Shown here in pieces: positions 26,483-35,091 of a stretch of DNA of 64,000 nt. Position numbers and translations under genes: made by a program. Positions within the stretch are counted from its first letter, which is position 1; each line of letters begins with the position of its first letter. The stretch is taken from positions 1,125,001-1,189,000 of the forward strand of contig NZ_PZZM01000001.1 in assembly GCF_003046175.1 (NCBI RefSeq). The letters run 5' to 3'. The notes below the pieces were generated by a model. The model was not told the DNA's origin. It was given only the letters and a program-made list of their open reading frames with translations, and searched no databases. The stretch comes from Bosea sp. 124. Lineage in GTDB: Bacteria > Pseudomonadota > Alphaproteobacteria > Rhizobiales > Beijerinckiaceae.

Positions 26483-28218
26483 CCGGCGCGGGGGCAGGCG
26501 GGCCCGTGGCGGAGCGGGCCCAATGGGCCCTCGCGACGGCACGGCTCGACGATTTCCAGCCGCTGCTTCCAGCGGAGGAGGAGGTCGTCGCCCGGCTGCT
26601 CAGCGGCACCTATGACCGCCTCGGCGACGGCTCGCGGCCCGAGGCGCCCGATCCGAGCCGCGTGATCCGCGCCTCCTTCCTGCGCTTCCTGATGCTCGGA
26701 GGCCAGGAGGGATGCAGGCCGCATGAGAAGGGTGTCCGGATCACCGGAGCCTGGATCAGCGAGACGCTCGATCTCGAGGCCTGCTACGTCTTCCGTGACA
26801 TCGGCCTGATCGACTGCCATTTCGAGGCGACGCCAATCCTGCGCGCCGCGATCATCAACCGGCTGTTCCTGGACGGCTCGTCGCTGCCCGGCCTGGAAGC
26901 CGAGCGCCTGGAGGCGCGTGGTGGCGTCTATCTGCGCGGGGCGCAGGTCCAGGGGGAGATCAACATCGCCCAGTCCCGCCTCGGCGGAAATCTCGAATGC
27001 GACGGCGCGACGATCCGCGTGCCAAGCGGCCACGCGATCGATGCGGGGGCGATCGAACTGCGCAACCTGCTGGTGCGGGGCGCGACGCTGCGCGGCGGCA
27101 TCAGCGTCGCCGGTGCCCGGATCTCGGCCGATCTCGATTGCGCGGGCGCGGTCATCGAGGGGGCAGAAAGCCTCGCCATCGACGCCACCGAAACCGAGAA
27201 CGGCGGCAGCGTCGTGCTCCGCAAGGCCCGGCTCGACGGCGAGACCAGGCTGGTCGCGGCGGTGATCGGCGGAGACCTCGACGTCAGCGGCGCGACGCTG
27301 ACGCATCGCGGCGCGATGGCGCTCGATCTTAGCCGCGCCCAGATCAAGGGGGCGTTCTTCCTGCGCGGGGAAGCCAGCGTGAGCGGGACGCTGTCCATGA
27401 CCGGCGCCTCGATCGGCACCATCCATGACGAGGCAGCCTGCTGGCCCGCACCCGGCGACCTCCTGCTGAACCGCTGCCGCTATGGTGCCTTCATCGCGGC
27501 CCCAGTCGATGCGGCCAGCCGGCTCGACTGGCTGTCCCGGCAAAGCCCCTCGCGCTGGGGCGAGGATTTCTGGCCGCAGCCCTATGAACAGCTCGCCGCC
27601 GTCTTCCGCGAGATGGGCCATCACGAGGACGCGCGCAGCGTCCTGATCGTCAAGGAGAAGCTGCAACGGCGCGCGCGCCGGGCACGGGCGCGCAACCCGC
27701 TCTGGCGCGCTTTGCTCAGGCTGAACGACAATTTCCTGGCCGTGACGGTGGTCTATGGGCGGCAGCCGCTGCTGGCCTTCCTCTGGCTGATCCTGTTCTG
27801 GGTGACCGGCGTCGGCGTCTTCGGCGTGGCGGAAGCCGGCGGCGCCTTCAAGCCCAACAGCGCCGTCGTGCTGCGCTCGCCCGAATGGACCCTATGCGGC
27901 CTGCCGGCTTCCGAGCAGCGGTTGATCGGTGCACCACCGCAACCGATGAGCGGGCGCGCGGCGCCCGGCCAGACGCAGCTCGACTGCTACCGCGAACAGG
28001 GGGAAGCCTCGAGCTACCCGGCCTTCAACCCGTGGTTCTATTCGCTGGACACATTGCTGCCGGTGCTCGACCTCGGGCAGAAATCCTTCTGGCGGCCCGA
28101 TCCGATCGGGCGCGGCGGCAGGGTCGCGATCAATTACTTCTATTTCCAGGCCATCGTCGGCTGGGCGCTCAGCCTGCTGGCGGTCGCCGGTTTCTCGGGC
28201 CTGGTGAAATCGCCATGA
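26479..28218 (+). CDS. Beta-helix repeat protein with C-terminal channel-like membrane region
   Basis: 579 residues. After a helical start, residues about 80-310 are made of repeated 18-22-residue rungs such as VRGATLRGGISVAGARISADL and VIGGDLDVSGATLTHRGAM, as in pentapeptide-like or right-handed beta-helix proteins. Residues about 395-440 contain a basic region and a membrane helix (LLAFLWLILFWVTGVGVFG). The end has a FNPWFYSLDTLLPVLDLGQ loop followed by a last helix (AIVGWALSLLAVAGFSGLV), reminiscent of a pore loop plus inner helix. Homologues are often labelled membrane-associated oxidoreductase, for which I see no cofactor motif. Confidence 0.75.
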   Translation: MTGAGAGGPVAERAQWALATARLDDFQPLLPAEEEVVARLLSGTYDRLGDGSRPEAPDPSRVIRASFLRFLMLGGQEGCRPHEKGVRITGAWISETLDLEACYVFRDIGLIDCHFEATPILRAAIINRLFLDGSSLPGLEAERLEARGGVYLRGAQVQGEINIAQSRLGGNLECDGATIRVPSGHAIDAGAIELRNLLVRGATLRGGISVAGARISADLDCAGAVIEGAESLAIDATETENGGSVVLRKARLDGETRLVAAVIGGDLDVSGATLTHRGAMALDLSRAQIKGAFFLRGEASVSGTLSMTGASIGTIHDEAACWPAPGDLLLNRCRYGAFIAAPVDAASRLDWLSRQSPSRWGEDFWPQPYEQLAAVFREMGHHEDARSVLIVKEKLQRRARRARARNPLWRALLRLNDNFLAVTVVYGRQPLLAFLWLILFWVTGVGVFGVAEAGGAFKPNSAVVLRSPEWTLCGLPASEQRLIGAPPQPMSGRAAPGQTQLDCYREQGEASSYPAFNPWFYSLDTLLPVLDLGQKSFWRPDPIGRGGRVAINYFYFQAIVGWALSLLAVAGFSGLVKSP

Positions 28219-28252
28219 TGGCACCGGCATGCAGCACTGTGGGGGGTGAGAG

Positions 28253-29320
28253 TTGAGCAAGGCTCCGAAGGCACAAGACGGCGCGGCACGGCCTGCGCGC
28301 AGCGACGGTCGCACGCCGCTGATCATCGATCTGGCGCTCCAGGGCGGCGGCGCGCATGGAGCCTTCACCTGGGGCGTGCTCGACCGCATCCTCGAGGAGG
28401 ACTGGCTGACGATCGAGGCGATCTCGGGCACCTCGGCCGGCGCGATGAACGCCGCCGTGCTGGCCTCGGGCTTCGCCAAGGGCGGGCGCGAGGGTGCAAG
28501 GCAGGCGCTGGAAGCGTTCTGGCGCAAGACCTCCGAGGCGGCGCGATTCAGCCCGTTCCAGCGCAGCCCGCTCGACGTCCTGCTCGGCCGCTGGACGCTC
28601 GACAATTCGCCGCTCTTCGTCGCGATGGACATGATGTCCCGCGTGGTCTCGCCCTACAGCCTGCCGGGCGGTGCGAACCCGCTGGACGACATCCTGGCGG
28701 AGGTGATCGATTTCGAGGCGCTGGCGGCGGGGCCGATCAAGCTCTTCGTCACCGCCACCAATGTCCGCACCGGGCGCGGGCGCGTCTTCCGCAATGCCGA
28801 GATCACGCCGCAGGTGCTGCTGGCCTCGGCCTGCCTGCCGACCCTGTTCCAGGCGATCGAGATCGACGGCGACAGCTATTGGGACGGCGGCTATTCGGGC
28901 AATCCGACGATGACCCCGCTGATCCGCGAAAGCAACGCGCTCGACACCATCCTGGTCCAGATCAATCCGGTCGAGCGGCCGGGCACGCCGACGACGGCGC
29001 GCGATATCCTCAACCGGCTGAACGAGGTCTCGTTCAACGGCGTGCTGCTGAAGGAACTGAGGATGATGGCGATGCTGCGCAACGGCGCCAATCCGAAGGA
29101 TGGCGAGGGCGCGCGATGGGCCGGGATGCGCATCCACCGCATCACCAGCGACAGGATGGCCGAGCTCGGCTACTCGTCCAAGCTCAATGCCGAATGGGAG
29201 TTCCTGACGATGCTGCGGGCCGAGGGCCGGCAATCGGCGGAAGCCTTCTACCGGGCGCACAAGGACGAACTCGGCAAGCGCTCGACGCTCGACCTCGACG
29301 AGTTGACCGAGGGCGTCTGA
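28253..29320 (+). CDS. Patatin-like phospholipase
   Basis: 355 residues from a TTG with GGGGGTGAG upstream. The catalytic dyad is visible: oxyanion LQGGGAHGAF, nucleophile elbow GTSAGAMNA, and the Asp in YWDGGYSGNP. No signal peptide, so cytoplasmic or delivered to the inner membrane. It follows the beta-helix protein by 34 bases and is probably in the same transcript as the genes from 25964. Lipid acyl hydrolysis is expected; the physiological substrate is unknown. Confidence 0.93.
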   Translation: MSKAPKAQDGAARPARSDGRTPLIIDLALQGGGAHGAFTWGVLDRILEEDWLTIEAISGTSAGAMNAAVLASGFAKGGREGARQALEAFWRKTSEAARFSPFQRSPLDVLLGRWTLDNSPLFVAMDMMSRVVSPYSLPGGANPLDDILAEVIDFEALAAGPIKLFVTATNVRTGRGRVFRNAEITPQVLLASACLPTLFQAIEIDGDSYWDGGYSGNPTMTPLIRESNALDTILVQINPVERPGTPTTARDILNRLNEVSFNGVLLKELRMMAMLRNGANPKDGEGARWAGMRIHRITSDRMAELGYSSKLNAEWEFLTMLRAEGRQSAEAFYRAHKDELGKRSTLDLDELTEGV

Positions 29321-29346
29321 GCGCGTGGGTCTATCCATCCGCGCCG

Positions 29347-29453
29347 GTCGTCCCGGACGTAGCGAAGCGGAGATCCGGGATCCATTCCAGAGCACTTGCC
29401 GGAGAGGTTCCGGAATGGATCCCGGGTCTCCCTGCGGTCGCCCGGGATGACGG
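29347..29453. repeat. REP/BIME-like palindromic repeat
   Basis: Nested inverted repeats. The inner arms are GGATCCATTCC (29378-29388) and GGAATGGATCC (29412-29422). The outer arms are a GTCGTCCCGG-type end and its counterpart CCCGGGATGACG. The element lies between patatin and the second AI-2E gene. Parts of the same element recur at 52269-52365 and 54149-54184. Confidence 0.8.
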
Positions 29454-29504
29454 CGCATATTTTGAATCCAGGCTCGACATGAGCAGGAATCGACGGGAAC
29501 AGAA

Positions 29505-30560
29505 ATGAAGAGCGGCACGATTCATCAAGGCGCACAGGTGCTGATCGCGATCATCCTGGCGGTCGCGGCGCTGTCGGTCGCGAGTTCGGTCTTCGCGCCG
29601 GTCGCCTTCGCGCTGTTCATCATCGCGCTGGTCTGGCCGCTGCAGCGCTGCCTGCAGGGCTTCCTGCCACGCATGCTGGCGCTGGCGATCAGCATCGTGG
29701 TGATGGTGCTCGCCTTCTTCGCCTTCGGCTCGCTGATCGTCTGGGCTTTCGGCCGGGTCGGGCGCTGGATCGTCAGCGACGCCGCGCGCTTCCAGCAGTT
29801 CTACGACCAGGCGACGGTCTGGCTCGAAGGGCACGGCATCGCCGTGACCGGACTGTGGGCCGAGAACTTCAACGTCGCCTGGATGCTGCGAACGGCACAG
29901 ACCGTGACGGGGCGTCTCAACACCACGATGAGCTTCTGGCTGGTAGTGCTGGTCTATGTCATCCTCGGCCTGCTCGAGGTCGACGATTTCGGCCGCAAGC
30001 TGAAGGGCATGCGCAACCGCCTGGTCGGCGACGTCCTGCTCGGCGGCAGCACGCAGACCGCCGCCAAGCTGCATCGCTACATGCTGGTGCGCACTGCGAT
30101 GAGCCTGATCACGGGCGTCCTCGTCTGGGGCTTCGCCACGGTGGTCGGCCTGCCGCTGGCGGCGGAATGGGGCTTCATCGCCTTCTCGCTCAACTATATC
30201 CCGTTCCTCGGGCCGCTGGTCGCGACCGTCTTCCCGACCCTGTTCGCGATGACGCAGTTCGGTTCCTGGCAGGCGGTGGTCTCCGTCTTCGCCTGCCTGA
30301 ACCTGATCCAGTTCGTCGTCGGCAGCTATATCGAGCCGCGCGTGGCCGGCAGCGCGCTGTCGATGTCGCCGACGCTGGTGCTGTTCTCGGTGTTCTTCTG
30401 GAGCTATCTCTGGGGCGTGTTCGGCGCCTTCATCGGCGTGCCGATCACCATCGCGCTGCTGACGTTCTGCTCCCAGCACCCGTCGAGCCTGTGGGTGGCT
30501 GAGCTGTTCGGCTCCCCCTCGCGCGTGCCGCGCCCGGCGAACGACGTGGTCAGGGCGTGA
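29505..30560 (+). CDS. AI-2E family transporter
   Basis: 351 residues, the usual family length, without the extension seen in the homologue at 9120. Four N-terminal helices, a central soluble insert, then GFIAFSLNYIPFLGPLVATVF and YIEPRVAGSALSMSPTLVLFSVF, which are the conserved membrane blocks. It probably exchanges a small solute or ion across the inner membrane; the substrate is not known. Its 3' end converges on the metallophosphoesterase at 30566, with only 5 bases between stops. Confidence 0.93.
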   Translation: MKSGTIHQGAQVLIAIILAVAALSVASSVFAPVAFALFIIALVWPLQRCLQGFLPRMLALAISIVVMVLAFFAFGSLIVWAFGRVGRWIVSDAARFQQFYDQATVWLEGHGIAVTGLWAENFNVAWMLRTAQTVTGRLNTTMSFWLVVLVYVILGLLEVDDFGRKLKGMRNRLVGDVLLGGSTQTAAKLHRYMLVRTAMSLITGVLVWGFATVVGLPLAAEWGFIAFSLNYIPFLGPLVATVFPTLFAMTQFGSWQAVVSVFACLNLIQFVVGSYIEPRVAGSALSMSPTLVLFSVFFWSYLWGVFGAFIGVPITIALLTFCSQHPSSLWVAELFGSPSRVPRPANDVVRA

Positions 30561-30565
30561 AGGCG

Positions 30566-32401
30566 TTACTGCGAGATCGAGAATTGCGACGCGACCCCTC
30601 CCCCTCGTAGGGAGGGGTTTGAGGGCGGCACGAGCTCGATGCGCTCCGGCGCCAGCAATGCGAGCCCGCCATCGGGCGCCGCACCGAGCCGGTGGATGTA
30701 GAACGCGGTCGGCTCGTCATTCGTCGCCTCCATGACCGGGGACGGCGCCGAGACGATCCGGAGCGCGCCGCACCGGCCGATCCAGTCGATATGCCGGTGC
30801 CCATGCATCGCCACGAGCCGGCGCGCATGCGGCGCGAGCTGGCGCACGAAGCGGCTGCCATTGATCAGCGCGGTGCCGATCCGCTCCGAAAAGGCCTTGG
30901 CCTGCTGCGGATATTCGACCGGGTGGTGATGCAGCGCGATGATCCAGCGTGCCGCCGGATATTGCGACAGCGCCGCCAGCATCGCCCGCAGATCCTCCTC
31001 CGCGACGAGGCCGAGCGCGTTGGTGAAGGAGAAATGCGTCTCGGCATTCGAGTTCAGCAGCACGACGCCGAGGCCATCCGGTTCAGCCGGCGGCAGCACC
31101 ATCGGGAAGACCTCCTCCCAGATCGCCGACAGCCCCAGGGAGAGACGCAGCCCGCCGGAATCGGCGAAGGCCGCGATCGCCCGGCGATGCGGCTCGAGCC
31201 GCTCCGACAGGGTCCGGCCGATCGCGCCGGCGTTCTTGTCGACGACGTGGACGCGCCCGCCCTGCACGGCCTCCATGGCCGAGAGCGTCCGCATCTGGCG
31301 CAGGCGCTTGCCAGGGCTCGTCGGCAGCTCGAGCCGGGCCGGATTGGCGCGGTCGACGATGTTGACGTCGTGATTGCCCGGCAGGATCAAGGTGCGCGCG
31401 GCGAGCTCGGGATGGCGCGCCAGCGCATCGAGGAATTCGGCCCATTCGGCGGAGCGGCCGGCATCGGTCATGTCGCCGGTAACCAGCACCGCATCGAGCG
31501 GCTCGGCGGCGTGGATCGCCGCCAGCCGCTCCAGCACGAGGTGGAGCCGCCCGTTGCCACGCGGGCCGGCGCGCCCGCTCTCGATGCGGAAGCCATAGCG
31601 CTCGCCGACGACATGGATGTCGGAGAGATGGGCCACACGCCATTGCCGGTCCGAGCTTTGCGCCCCATCGAAGCCCGCGAGATCGCGCGGCTGATCCATG
31701 GTGGCGTCGGCGATCCCCCAGACCAGCGAAGCCAGCGCGAGATAGGCGCTCATCACGGAGACCGTATTCGCGAGCGCCGGCACGAGGAGGCGCAGGGGAT
31801 GCGCGATATCGGCGACTTCGCCGGACCAGCGCGTGGCCGGCCAGACCGCGGCGGCGATCCCGCCCGCGACCAGCGCCGCGCCCAGGCCCGCGGCGAACGC
31901 GGTGAGCGCCCGCAGGCGCGCCCGGCTGTCCTCGCTCGCGCCGGCCGGGAGAAAACGCTCCGCCAGATGGCGCAGCCCTTCGCGGGCGAGCACATAGCCC
32001 GGCTGGACGGCGAGCGAATTGAGCGACCAGAAGCTGCGCTCGGCGGCACGAAACAGCGGCCTCAATCCGAACCAGCCGAAGGCGGCGACGGCCACCAGGA
32101 CCAAAAGCGGCCCGATGCCGGCCAGCGCCATGATCCGGCCGGAGACATTGCCAAACCAGGCCGTGACGACGAGCGGCGCAAGCCCGAGCAGGATGCCCGG
32201 CACCAGCGCGAGGATCACCCAGGCCAATGCCAGCTTGGGCAGGTTGATCTCACCGAGCAGGGTTCCCGCGATGGCGATGAGCGAATGCGTCTTCGTGCTG
32301 CTGGCGTCGTCCTCGGCGTCGCCGTCGCGCGGTTCGATCAGCATCGCGTCGGCGCGCTGCGGCCGGGGGCCGGAAAGCCCGGCCGGGCGGAGGGGCAGCA
32401 T
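30566..32401 (-). CDS. Membrane-anchored metallophosphoesterase, large type
   Basis: Up to 611 residues. Several membrane helices occupy about 55-230. The phosphoesterase domain has DIH at 261-263, GDMTD at 309-313, GNHD at 342-345, then ALHHHPVEYP and AMHGHRH for the last metal-binding His residues. Start is uncertain: ATG at 32401 or 32344, neither with a good ribosome site. The last 15-20 codons run through a palindrome (30594-30618) that looks like an inserted repeat, so the natural C-terminus may have been changed. The substrate is unknown. Confidence 0.82.
   Translation of the reverse strand: MLPLRPAGLSGPRPQRADAMLIEPRDGDAEDDASSTKTHSLIAIAGTLLGEINLPKLALAWVILALVPGILLGLAPLVVTAWFGNVSGRIMALAGIGPLLVLVAVAAFGWFGLRPLFRAAERSFWSLNSLAVQPGYVLAREGLRHLAERFLPAGASEDSRARLRALTAFAAGLGAALVAGGIAAAVWPATRWSGEVADIAHPLRLLVPALANTVSVMSAYLALASLVWGIADATMDQPRDLAGFDGAQSSDRQWRVAHLSDIHVVGERYGFRIESGRAGPRGNGRLHLVLERLAAIHAAEPLDAVLVTGDMTDAGRSAEWAEFLDALARHPELAARTLILPGNHDVNIVDRANPARLELPTSPGKRLRQMRTLSAMEAVQGGRVHVVDKNAGAIGRTLSERLEPHRRAIAAFADSGGLRLSLGLSAIWEEVFPMVLPPAEPDGLGVVLLNSNAETHFSFTNALGLVAEEDLRAMLAALSQYPAARWIIALHHHPVEYPQQAKAFSERIGTALINGSRFVRQLAPHARRLVAMHGHRHIDWIGRCGALRIVSAPSPVMEATNDEPTAFYIHRLGAAPDGGLALLAPERIELVPPSNPSLRGGGVASQFSISQ
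30594..30618. repeat. Palindrome in the 3' end of the phosphoesterase gene
   Basis: Arms ACCCCTCCC (30594-30602) and GGGAGGGGT (30610-30618) with a 7-base loop, followed by TT on the plus strand. It sits between convergent genes and could terminate AI-2E transcription. On the minus strand it is read as codons for a Pro/Ser/Leu/Arg/Gly tail. Confidence 0.6.
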
Positions 32402-32723
32402 TGCATCGTGGCCGGCGGCCGGTCAGGAATCATGAACTCGACCCGAAGCGGAGTGGCCGCCGGGAAAATGGGACGGCGGGCACAGAACTGAGACAGGCGG
32501 CAGATGACCGCCAAGAACCCGAATGCTACGTTATCATCATCGCTTAGCGCAAGTTGATATCGTTGAAAACAAGCAAGAGATGACGTTTTCGGATGCAACT
32601 GGAAAGAACTGATCCTTCCAGATTTAATAATCAACTCCGTTCGTGGCCCTGCTCTGCTTCGCCGCGCCCACGCAGCCAGCGCTGGACCGACGTGCCGACC
32701 GGCATCGATTGGGGCGTCCTGCG
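32402..32723. promoter_or_regulatory. Divergent promoter region upstream of the Mrp-like operon
   Basis: 322 bases without a gene between the phosphoesterase (minus) and mrpE (plus). The part at about 32520-32640 is markedly AT-richer than its surroundings and holds candidate promoter elements (TTGATATCGTTGAAAAC near 32560, AGATTTAATAATC near 32620), but I cannot assign -35 and -10 with confidence. No operator repeat was recognised. Confidence 0.4.
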
Positions 32724-33236
32724 ATGAACGCGCTCCCCGCCCCTCGCCTGCGCCCGTCACCCCCCATTCTTCTGGGTCGCGGCCTGGGCTTCTTCGCCCT
32801 CTGGCTCGCCCTGATCGGAACCGCCCCCGCGGACTGGCCGTTCGGCCTCGTCGCGGCTGCGGCCGCAACATGGGCGAGCACGGAGCTCTGGCCGGCAGAT
32901 GGCGGGCTGTCGTTCTCCGGCCTCGCCCGCTTCGTGCTGCGCTTCCTGCCGCAGGCCGTGATCGCCGGGACCGACATCGCCCGGCGGGCCATGGCGCCGC
33001 GTATCACGCTGAAGCCCGGGCTGGTCGGCTACCGGGCAACGCTTCGTCCCGGGCTCGCGCAGGGCGCGATGTGTGCGGTGATGAGCCTCCAGCCGGGAAA
33101 ACTGCCGGTCTCGTGCCAGGCCAGCGGCGACATGCTGATCCACTGCCTGGACACCGGGGCGCCGGTGACGGCCGAACTCGCGGCCGACGAAGCGGCGTTC
33201 CTGCGCATCCTGCAGGGAGGGCGCGACCATGGCTGA
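32724..33236 (+). CDS. mrpE: Mrp-type cation/H+ antiporter subunit E
   Basis: 170 residues from the ATG at 32724. Two to three N-terminal membrane helices (LGFFALWLALIG, WPFGLVAAAAATWAS), then the MrpE/MbhA cytoplasmic block with LRFLPQAVIAGTDIARRAM, KPGLVGYRATLRPGLAQG and a C-terminal HCLDTG. First gene of a seven-gene operon in which every following gene overlaps or abuts the previous. It overlaps mrpF by 8 bases. Confidence 0.9.
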   Translation: MNALPAPRLRPSPPILLGRGLGFFALWLALIGTAPADWPFGLVAAAAATWASTELWPADGGLSFSGLARFVLRFLPQAVIAGTDIARRAMAPRITLKPGLVGYRATLRPGLAQGAMCAVMSLQPGKLPVSCQASGDMLIHCLDTGAPVTAELAADEAAFLRILQGGRDHG

Positions 33237-33516
33237 AAGCCTGACCGCAACTGCCCTGCTCGTTCTGCTGGCCAGCGCGGCCGGGCTGGTGGCGGTGCTG
33301 CGCTCGCGTATCGCGATCGAGAAGATGATGGCGGTGCAATTGCTCGGAACGGGTGGCGCCGCGACGCTGCTCCTGCTCGGCAGCGCCTCGGCGGAGCCGG
33401 CGCTGGCCGATGTCGCTCTTCTGCTCGTGCTGCTTTCCGCCTTCTCCTGCGCGGCTTTCACGCTCGGCGAGAACGAGCCGTCCGAGGTGCCGACGGAGCC
33501 GGACGAGCCGTCATGA
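33229..33516 (+). CDS. mrpF: Mrp-type antiporter subunit F
   Basis: 95 residues, three membrane helices, with the MrpF/MbhB pattern (LRSRIAIEKMMAVQLLGTG; LADVALLLVLLSAFS). GGAGGG lies 7 bases before the ATG. The acidic tail (ENEPSEVPTEPDEPS) is an oddity. The stop overlaps the mrpG start by 4 bases. Small membrane subunit of the antiporter. Confidence 0.88.
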   Translation: MAESLTATALLVLLASAAGLVAVLRSRIAIEKMMAVQLLGTGGAATLLLLGSASAEPALADVALLLVLLSAFSCAAFTLGENEPSEVPTEPDEPS

Positions 33517-33806
33517 TCTCGTTTGCGGACGGATTCACGCTGGTCTTCGTGGCGGCTGGAGCGCTCCTGTTCCTGGCGGGGACGCTCGGGCTGCTGCGCT
33601 TCCCTGATACGCTGAGCCGGCTGCATGCGCTCAGCAAAGCCGACAATCTCGGCCTCGGACTGATCGTGATCGGCCTGCTGCCGCAGGCGCAGAGCGTGGC
33701 GGGCGGTGTGAAACTCGTCTGCATCTGGCTTCTGGCGCAGTTGTCCGCCGCGACCGCCAGCCAGTTGATCGCGGGCATCGCCGCGCGCCGGAAGCCGGAG
33801 GCATGA
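33513..33806 (+). CDS. mrpG: Mrp-type antiporter subunit G
   Basis: 97 residues with the MrpG/MbhC signature: three helices, LFLAGTLGLLRFPDTLSRLHALSKADNLG cut across positions 18-46, which is the highly conserved FPDxxxRLHAxxKxxTLG-type block. The ATG overlaps the mrpF stop and the TGA overlaps the next ATG. Membrane subunit of the antiporter complex. Confidence 0.92.
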   Translation: MISFADGFTLVFVAAGALLFLAGTLGLLRFPDTLSRLHALSKADNLGLGLIVIGLLPQAQSVAGGVKLVCIWLLAQLSAATASQLIAGIAARRKPEA

Positions 33807-34735
33807 GCCTCGTCTTCGACCTCGCGCTGGCCGCAGGGCTGATCGCGCTTTCGCTTCACATCGTCCTGAGCCGCGACGGCCGGGGGGCGATCGTCGCCTT
33901 CATCGCCTTCGGACTGCTGCTCGGCATCGGCTGGGCCAGGCTGGCTGCGGTCGATGTCGCGCTGACGGAAGCTGCCATCGGCGGCGGGTTGACCGGCATG
34001 CTGCTGCTGAAGGCGCATGCCCATATCGCCGGCCGGGCCTCGCAGGCGCCGCCGGCTGCCCGCCCGGCCTGGGTGATCCCGGCTCTGGCCTGCGGCGCGG
34101 TCACGCTGGGTCTCGGCTTCGTCGTGCTGGCCTTCCCGCATCCTGCGCCGAGCCTGGCGCGCGAAGCCGTCACCGCTCTCGGCGCGACCGGGCTCGGCAA
34201 CCCGGTCACGGCCGTGCTGCTCGCCTATCGCGCGATCGACACCCTGCTGGAGAAGATCGTCCTGATCGTCGCGCTGATCGGGGTCTGGTCCCTGACGGCC
34301 GATGACGCCTGGGGTGGGGCCTCGCATCTGCGCCCCGCCATCGTACCGGAGCCGCTCGTCTTCCTCGCCCGCGCGCTGCCGCCTTTCGGCGTGCTGATCG
34401 CGGTCTATCAGGTCTGGGTCGGGGCCGACGCACCCGGCGGGACCTTCCAGGCCGGCACCATCCTGGCCGCGATGTGGCTGCTCGTCATGCTGGCAGGCCT
34501 GCGGCCTGCGCCCGAGACACGGCAGGCCGCGCTGCGGATGATCCTGGCGGCGGGGCCAGCGCTCTTCATTCTCGTCGGCTTCGCGGGTGTCGCCATTGCC
34601 AGCGGCTTCCTGTCCTATCCCGAAGCCATCGCCAAACCTCTGATCGTCGCGATCGAGGTCGCGCTGACGCTCTCGGTCGCCGGCACGCTCGCCCTGCTCG
34701 TCGCCGGCCCTCCCGACAGGGCGCCCTCGCCATGA
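33803..34735 (+). CDS. Fused MbhD/MbhE-like and MrpB-like antiporter subunit (DUF4040 + MnhB)
   Basis: 310 residues. Residues about 1-80 are a DUF4040/MbhD module (FIAFGLLLGIGWARLAAVDVALTEAAIGGG). The middle (about 95-165) corresponds to an MbhE-like stretch (TGLGNPVTAVLLAYRAIDTLLEKIVL). The last about 120 residues match MrpB/MnhB (PPFGVLIAVYQVWVGADAPGGTFQAGTI). In canonical Mrp the first two modules are the C-terminus of MrpA and MrpB is separate, so this gene joins them. It overlaps both neighbours by 4 bases. Confidence 0.85.
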   Translation: MSLVFDLALAAGLIALSLHIVLSRDGRGAIVAFIAFGLLLGIGWARLAAVDVALTEAAIGGGLTGMLLLKAHAHIAGRASQAPPAARPAWVIPALACGAVTLGLGFVVLAFPHPAPSLAREAVTALGATGLGNPVTAVLLAYRAIDTLLEKIVLIVALIGVWSLTADDAWGGASHLRPAIVPEPLVFLARALPPFGVLIAVYQVWVGADAPGGTFQAGTILAAMWLLVMLAGLRPAPETRQAALRMILAAGPALFILVGFAGVAIASGFLSYPEAIAKPLIVAIEVALTLSVAGTLALLVAGPPDRAPSP

Positions 34736-35091
34736 GCGCGATCGCCCTCACCTCCGCCTCGCTGTTTGGCCTGTGCGGTGCCGCGCTTGTCGGCATCGGC
34801 CTGTTCTGCATCGTCACGCATCCGGAGCTGCTGCGCCGGCTTGTCGGCTTCAACATTCTAGGCGCCGGCATCTTCCTGGTCTTCGGGGCGGTCTCGCGCC
34901 GCGGGGCGGCGATGGGCCTAAGCGGCGATCCCGTGCCGCAGGCCATGGTGATCACCGGCATCGTCGTCGCCTTCGCCGCGACCGCGCTCGCGATCGCGCT
35001 GCTGCGACGGCTGGCCTCGCTGACGGGCCGGGATACGCTCGAGGCTCCGTCGCCCGAGACTCTGCCAACGCCGCCGCGGAGCGAAGCGTGA
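34732..35091 (+). CDS. mrpC: Mrp-type antiporter subunit C (NuoK-like)
   Basis: 119 residues from an ATG overlapping the previous stop (ATGA). Three membrane helices with NuoK/MrpC features: IGLFCIVTHPELLRRLVGFNILGAGIFLVFG and the conserved PVPQAMVITGIVVAFAATALAIALL. A short Pro-rich cytoplasmic tail ends the protein. It abuts the following MrpD-like gene through a GTGA overlap. Confidence 0.92.
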   Translation: MSAIALTSASLFGLCGAALVGIGLFCIVTHPELLRRLVGFNILGAGIFLVFGAVSRRGAAMGLSGDPVPQAMVITGIVVAFAATALAIALLRRLASLTGRDTLEAPSPETLPTPPRSEA

